Source: Limnohabitans sp. G3-2
GTDB lineage: Bacteria > Pseudomonadota > Gammaproteobacteria > Burkholderiales > Burkholderiaceae_C
Length of the DNA: 64,000 nt
Direction of reading: 5' to 3'
NCBI RefSeq assembly: GCF_002778275.1
Contig: NZ_NESG01000002.1
Span: 1-64,000, forward strand
In this document: piece after piece, positions 61,740 through 64,000 of the stretch
Layout: each line of letters starts with the position of its first letter
How positions within the stretch are numbered: the first letter of the stretch is position 1
Notes under the pieces: model-generated
The model's input: the letters and a program-made list of their open reading frames with translations, nothing else
Told to the model about the DNA's origin: nothing
Database searches by the model: none
Program-made: the position numbers and the translations under genes

Positions 61740-61851
61740 AAAAATGGGCCCGACCGGTGGTCAGGCTTTGAATCTTGAAGTTCGCTATTGTGCGCCCGAT
61801 GACCGCACCGTGTCACCGTTCGCCCCGTGATTTTGTTGCAGTGCAGCAACT

Positions 61852-63147
61852 TTAATCGTAGACCTCGGCTTCGGGGTCGGTGGCTTCCAGTTCGTAGCTG
61901 GCCGCCAGCATGGCCAAACGGCCAATCACGCCATACATGTAAAAGCGGTTGGGCACACTGGCGCCGGGCTTGACGCCGGGCTGAGGCAGATGCGGCGTGT
62001 CTGCAAAGGCCAAAGGCACAAAGCTGGCGCCTGGCGCGTTGAGGTTCTCGTCCACACCGCGCTCGGCGTGCACACGGTAAAAACCACCCACCACATAGCG
62101 GTCCATCATGTACACCACGGGCTCGGCCACAGCGTCGTTGATGCGCTCGTTGGTCAGCACCCCCTCCTGGATGATCACATCGTTGACGGTCTGGCCATCC
62201 TTGATGACGTTCATCTTGTTGCGGGTCTTGCGGTTGAGCTGGTCCAGGTCCGACACGTCGCGCACGGTCATGATGCCCATGCCGTAGGTGCCGTTGTCGG
62301 CCTTGACCACCACAAACGGCTTCTCGTTGATCCCGTATTCCTTGTATTTGCGCTTGATCTTGGTGAGCAAGGCATCCACATTGCTGCGCAAGCAGTCCAT
62401 GCCGGTGCCTTCGGCAAAATTGACATCGCCACACTGGCTGAACATCGGGTTGATGAGCCAGGGGTCAATGCCCAGCAGCTTGCCAAACCGTTTGGTCACC
62501 TCTTCATAGCACTCAAAGTGCTTGGTTTTGCGGCGCACGCTCCAGCCGGCGTGCAGGGGTGGCAGCAGGAACTGCTCGTGCAGTTCTTCCAAAATGCCAG
62601 GCGCACCGGCCGACAAGTCGTTGTTGAGCAAGATGGTGCAGGGGTCAAAGTCTTTCAGGCCCAAGCGGTGTTGGGTGCGCACCACCGGCTCCAAAGTCAC
62701 GCTTTCCCCGTTGGGCAGCTCGATGGTGGTGGCTTCTTTGACCTCAGGATTGATCGATCCCAAACGCACATTCAAGCCCGCCATGTGGAAGACGCGCTGC
62801 AGTTGCACCACGTTCGACAGATAGAAGGTGTTGCGCGTGTGGTTCTCTGGAATGATCAAGAGGTTTTTGGCCTCGGGACAGATCTTCTCAATGGCCGCTT
62901 GCGCAGCCTGCACGGCCAATGGCAGCATTTCAGGCGTGAGGTTGTTCCAGCCACCCGGGTAAAGGTTGGTGTCCACAGGCGCCAATTTGAAGCCCGCATT
63001 GCGGATGTCGACCGAGGTGTAAATGGGCGGTGTGTGCTCCATCCACTCCAGACGGAACCAGCGTTCGATCGCGGGCATGGAGTCGAGGATGCGCTGCTCC
63101 AGCTCATTGATGGGACCGGTCAGGGCGGTGACAAGATGGGGAACCAT
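61852..63147 (-). CDS. gshA: Glutamate-cysteine ligase, ATP-grasp-like proteobacterial type
   Basis: A 431-residue enzyme for the first step of glutathione synthesis. It belongs to the GshA group of beta- and acidophilic proteobacteria (as in Acidithiobacillus), not to the E. coli GshA fold. Segments that identify it are GFKLAPVDTNLYPGGWNNL, IPENHTRNTFYLSNV, FVVVKADNGTYGMGIMTVRD and PNRFYMYGVIGRLAM. The gene is minus strand between proA (114-nt spacer) and kup (112-nt spacer); no terminator is evident in either spacer. Confidence 0.92.
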   Translation of the reverse strand: MVPHLVTALTGPINELEQRILDSMPAIERWFRLEWMEHTPPIYTSVDIRNAGFKLAPVDTNLYPGGWNNLTPEMLPLAVQAAQAAIEKICPEAKNLLIIPENHTRNTFYLSNVVQLQRVFHMAGLNVRLGSINPEVKEATTIELPNGESVTLEPVVRTQHRLGLKDFDPCTILLNNDLSAGAPGILEELHEQFLLPPLHAGWSVRRKTKHFECYEEVTKRFGKLLGIDPWLINPMFSQCGDVNFAEGTGMDCLRSNVDALLTKIKRKYKEYGINEKPFVVVKADNGTYGMGIMTVRDVSDLDQLNRKTRNKMNVIKDGQTVNDVIIQEGVLTNERINDAVAEPVVYMMDRYVVGGFYRVHAERGVDENLNAPGASFVPLAFADTPHLPQPGVKPGASVPNRFYMYGVIGRLAMLAASYELEATDPEAEVYD

Positions 63148-63261
63148 GGGCGACCTTTAAAGGGCTGTCAAAACATACTGATCATAGGGGGCCGGCAGAA
63201 GCTGATGCAAGCCCTTCCCGGCCAGAAAAAAGGGCATGTGTGCCGCAGCGCACGGCCCGGC

Positions 63262-64000
63262 TCATCCGCCCCGCACCTCGCCTTCACCCAGCACCACGTA
63301 CTTGAGTGAGGTCAGGCCTTCAATGCCCACGGGGCCACGGGCGTGGAACTTGTCGGTGCTGATGCCGATCTCAGCACCCAAACCATACTCAAAACCATCC
63401 GCAAAGCGGGTGCTGGCGTTGACCATCACGCTGGCCGAGTCCACCTCGCGCAAGAAGCGCTGGGCGTGCATGTGGTCTCGGGTGAGGATGGCATCGGTGT
63501 GGTGGCTGCTGTAGTGGTTGATGTGGGCAATCGCTTCGTCCAGGCCTTCAAGCACTTTGATGCTGATGATGGGCGCGAGGTATTCCTCGAACCAGTCCTG
63601 CTCGGTGGCGTCTTTCAGCACGGTGCCAGAAATTTGGCTCAAGATGGCTTTTGACTTGGCGCAGCAGCGCATCTCCACGCCCTTGGACGCATAAATGGCG
63701 CCAATTTTGGGCAAGAACTCTGCCGCCACGCCGCGCGCCACCAACAGGCTCTCACTGGCGTTGCAGGGGCTGTACTTTTGCGTCTTGGCGTTGTCGGCCA
63801 CTTTGACGGCCATGTCGATGTCGCAAGGCTCATCCACATAAGTGTGGCAATTGCCATCCAGGTGCTTGATGACCGGCACTTTGGCTTCGGCGCTGATGCG
63901 CTCGATCAAGCCCTTGCCACCCCGCGGAATGACCACATCCACAAACTGGGGCATGGTGATGAGCTGGCCCACCGCTGCGCGGTCGGTGGTCTGCACCAGT
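63262..64000 (-). CDS. proA: Gamma-glutamyl phosphate reductase, C-terminal part (5' end outside window)
   Basis: The open frame runs to the window edge, giving about 245 of the usual 420 residues. ProA reduces gamma-glutamyl phosphate to the semialdehyde in proline synthesis. The catalytic Cys is in [17 protein letters not shown]; other family segments are [51 protein letters not shown] and [14 protein letters not shown]. The apparent GTG start at 63996 is internal; coding continues past 64000. Confidence 0.95.
   Translation of the reverse strand, partial: LVQTTDRAAVGQLITMPQFVDVVIPRGGKGLIERISAEAKVPVIKHLDGNCHTYVDEPCDIDMAVKVADNAKTQKYSPCNASESLLVARGVAAEFLPKIGAIYASKGVEMRCCAKSKAILSQISGTVLKDATEQDWFEEYLAPIISIKVLEGLDEAIAHINHYSSHHTDAILTRDHMHAQRFLREVDSASVMVNASTRFADGFEYGLGAEIGISTDKFHARGPVGIEGLTSLKYVVLGEGEVRGG

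Overview
The window looks like a chromosomal segment of a GC-rich betaproteobacterium of the Burkholderiales, most likely Comamonadaceae (Limnohabitans/Rhodoferax-like). The grounds are Bug/TctC-type binding proteins, GshA of the proteobacterial type, LivFGHM operons with built-in CoA ligases, strong GC3 bias, and protein sequences that read like that family. This placement rests on recognition of sequences, not on a search. I see no tRNA, rRNA, CRISPR array, complete IS element or prophage.

Layout. 1-2809: end of hemE, an AT-richer spacer with two DnaA-box matches inside a 14-bp inverted repeat, and priA. 2810-3080: REP-like palindromes. 3107-4075: AEC-family transporter (minus). 4290-21440: a two-partner secretion operon, a TpsB/FhaC outer-membrane transporter and a 5038-residue TpsA exoprotein built of autotransporter-type strand repeats and about 25 YDG/MBG repeats. 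21525-24046: rep helicase and a small lipoprotein. 24170-26639: tonB-exbB-exbD-exbD. 26691-29124: LuxR-type response regulator and hybrid histidine kinase. 29237-38913 (minus): a tctC gene and a seven-gene set (acyl-CoA synthetase, LivG, LivH, LivM, binding protein, LivF, PaaK-like ligase), with a divergent Crp/Fnr regulator at 39060-39770 and a palindrome between them. 39932-44929: pseudouridine synthase, htpG, HD-domain protein and an MFS transporter. 44985-52532: glucose-type ABC transporter (minus) divergent from a two-component system and glucokinase. 52535-55372 (minus): srkA kinase, an enoyl-CoA hydratase and 3-hydroxybutyryl-CoA dehydrogenase. 55373-56790: AT-rich, gene-poor island with a glycosyltransferase remnant and an outer-membrane beta-barrel gene. 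56873-58612 (minus): NodJ/NodI-type ABC exporter. 58982-64000: psd, kup, gshA and the C-terminal part of proA.

How the genes fit together. Three regions are functional modules: (a) surface adhesion or biofilm by the giant TPS exoprotein; (b) uptake plus CoA activation of an unidentified carboxylic acid, probably under the Crp/Fnr regulator; (c) glucose-type sugar uptake, sensing and phosphorylation. TonB-ExbBD energises outer-membrane receptors encoded elsewhere.

A family of 25-nt REP-like palindromes occurs 15 times (plus two decayed copies) in five spacers. All share the frame GTGGGAG-stem-CCCT-stem'-CGAA, but the stem sequence differs between copies and co-varies so that pairing is kept. 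This, the very regular repeat architecture of the exoprotein and the two candidate operators are the most interesting observations.
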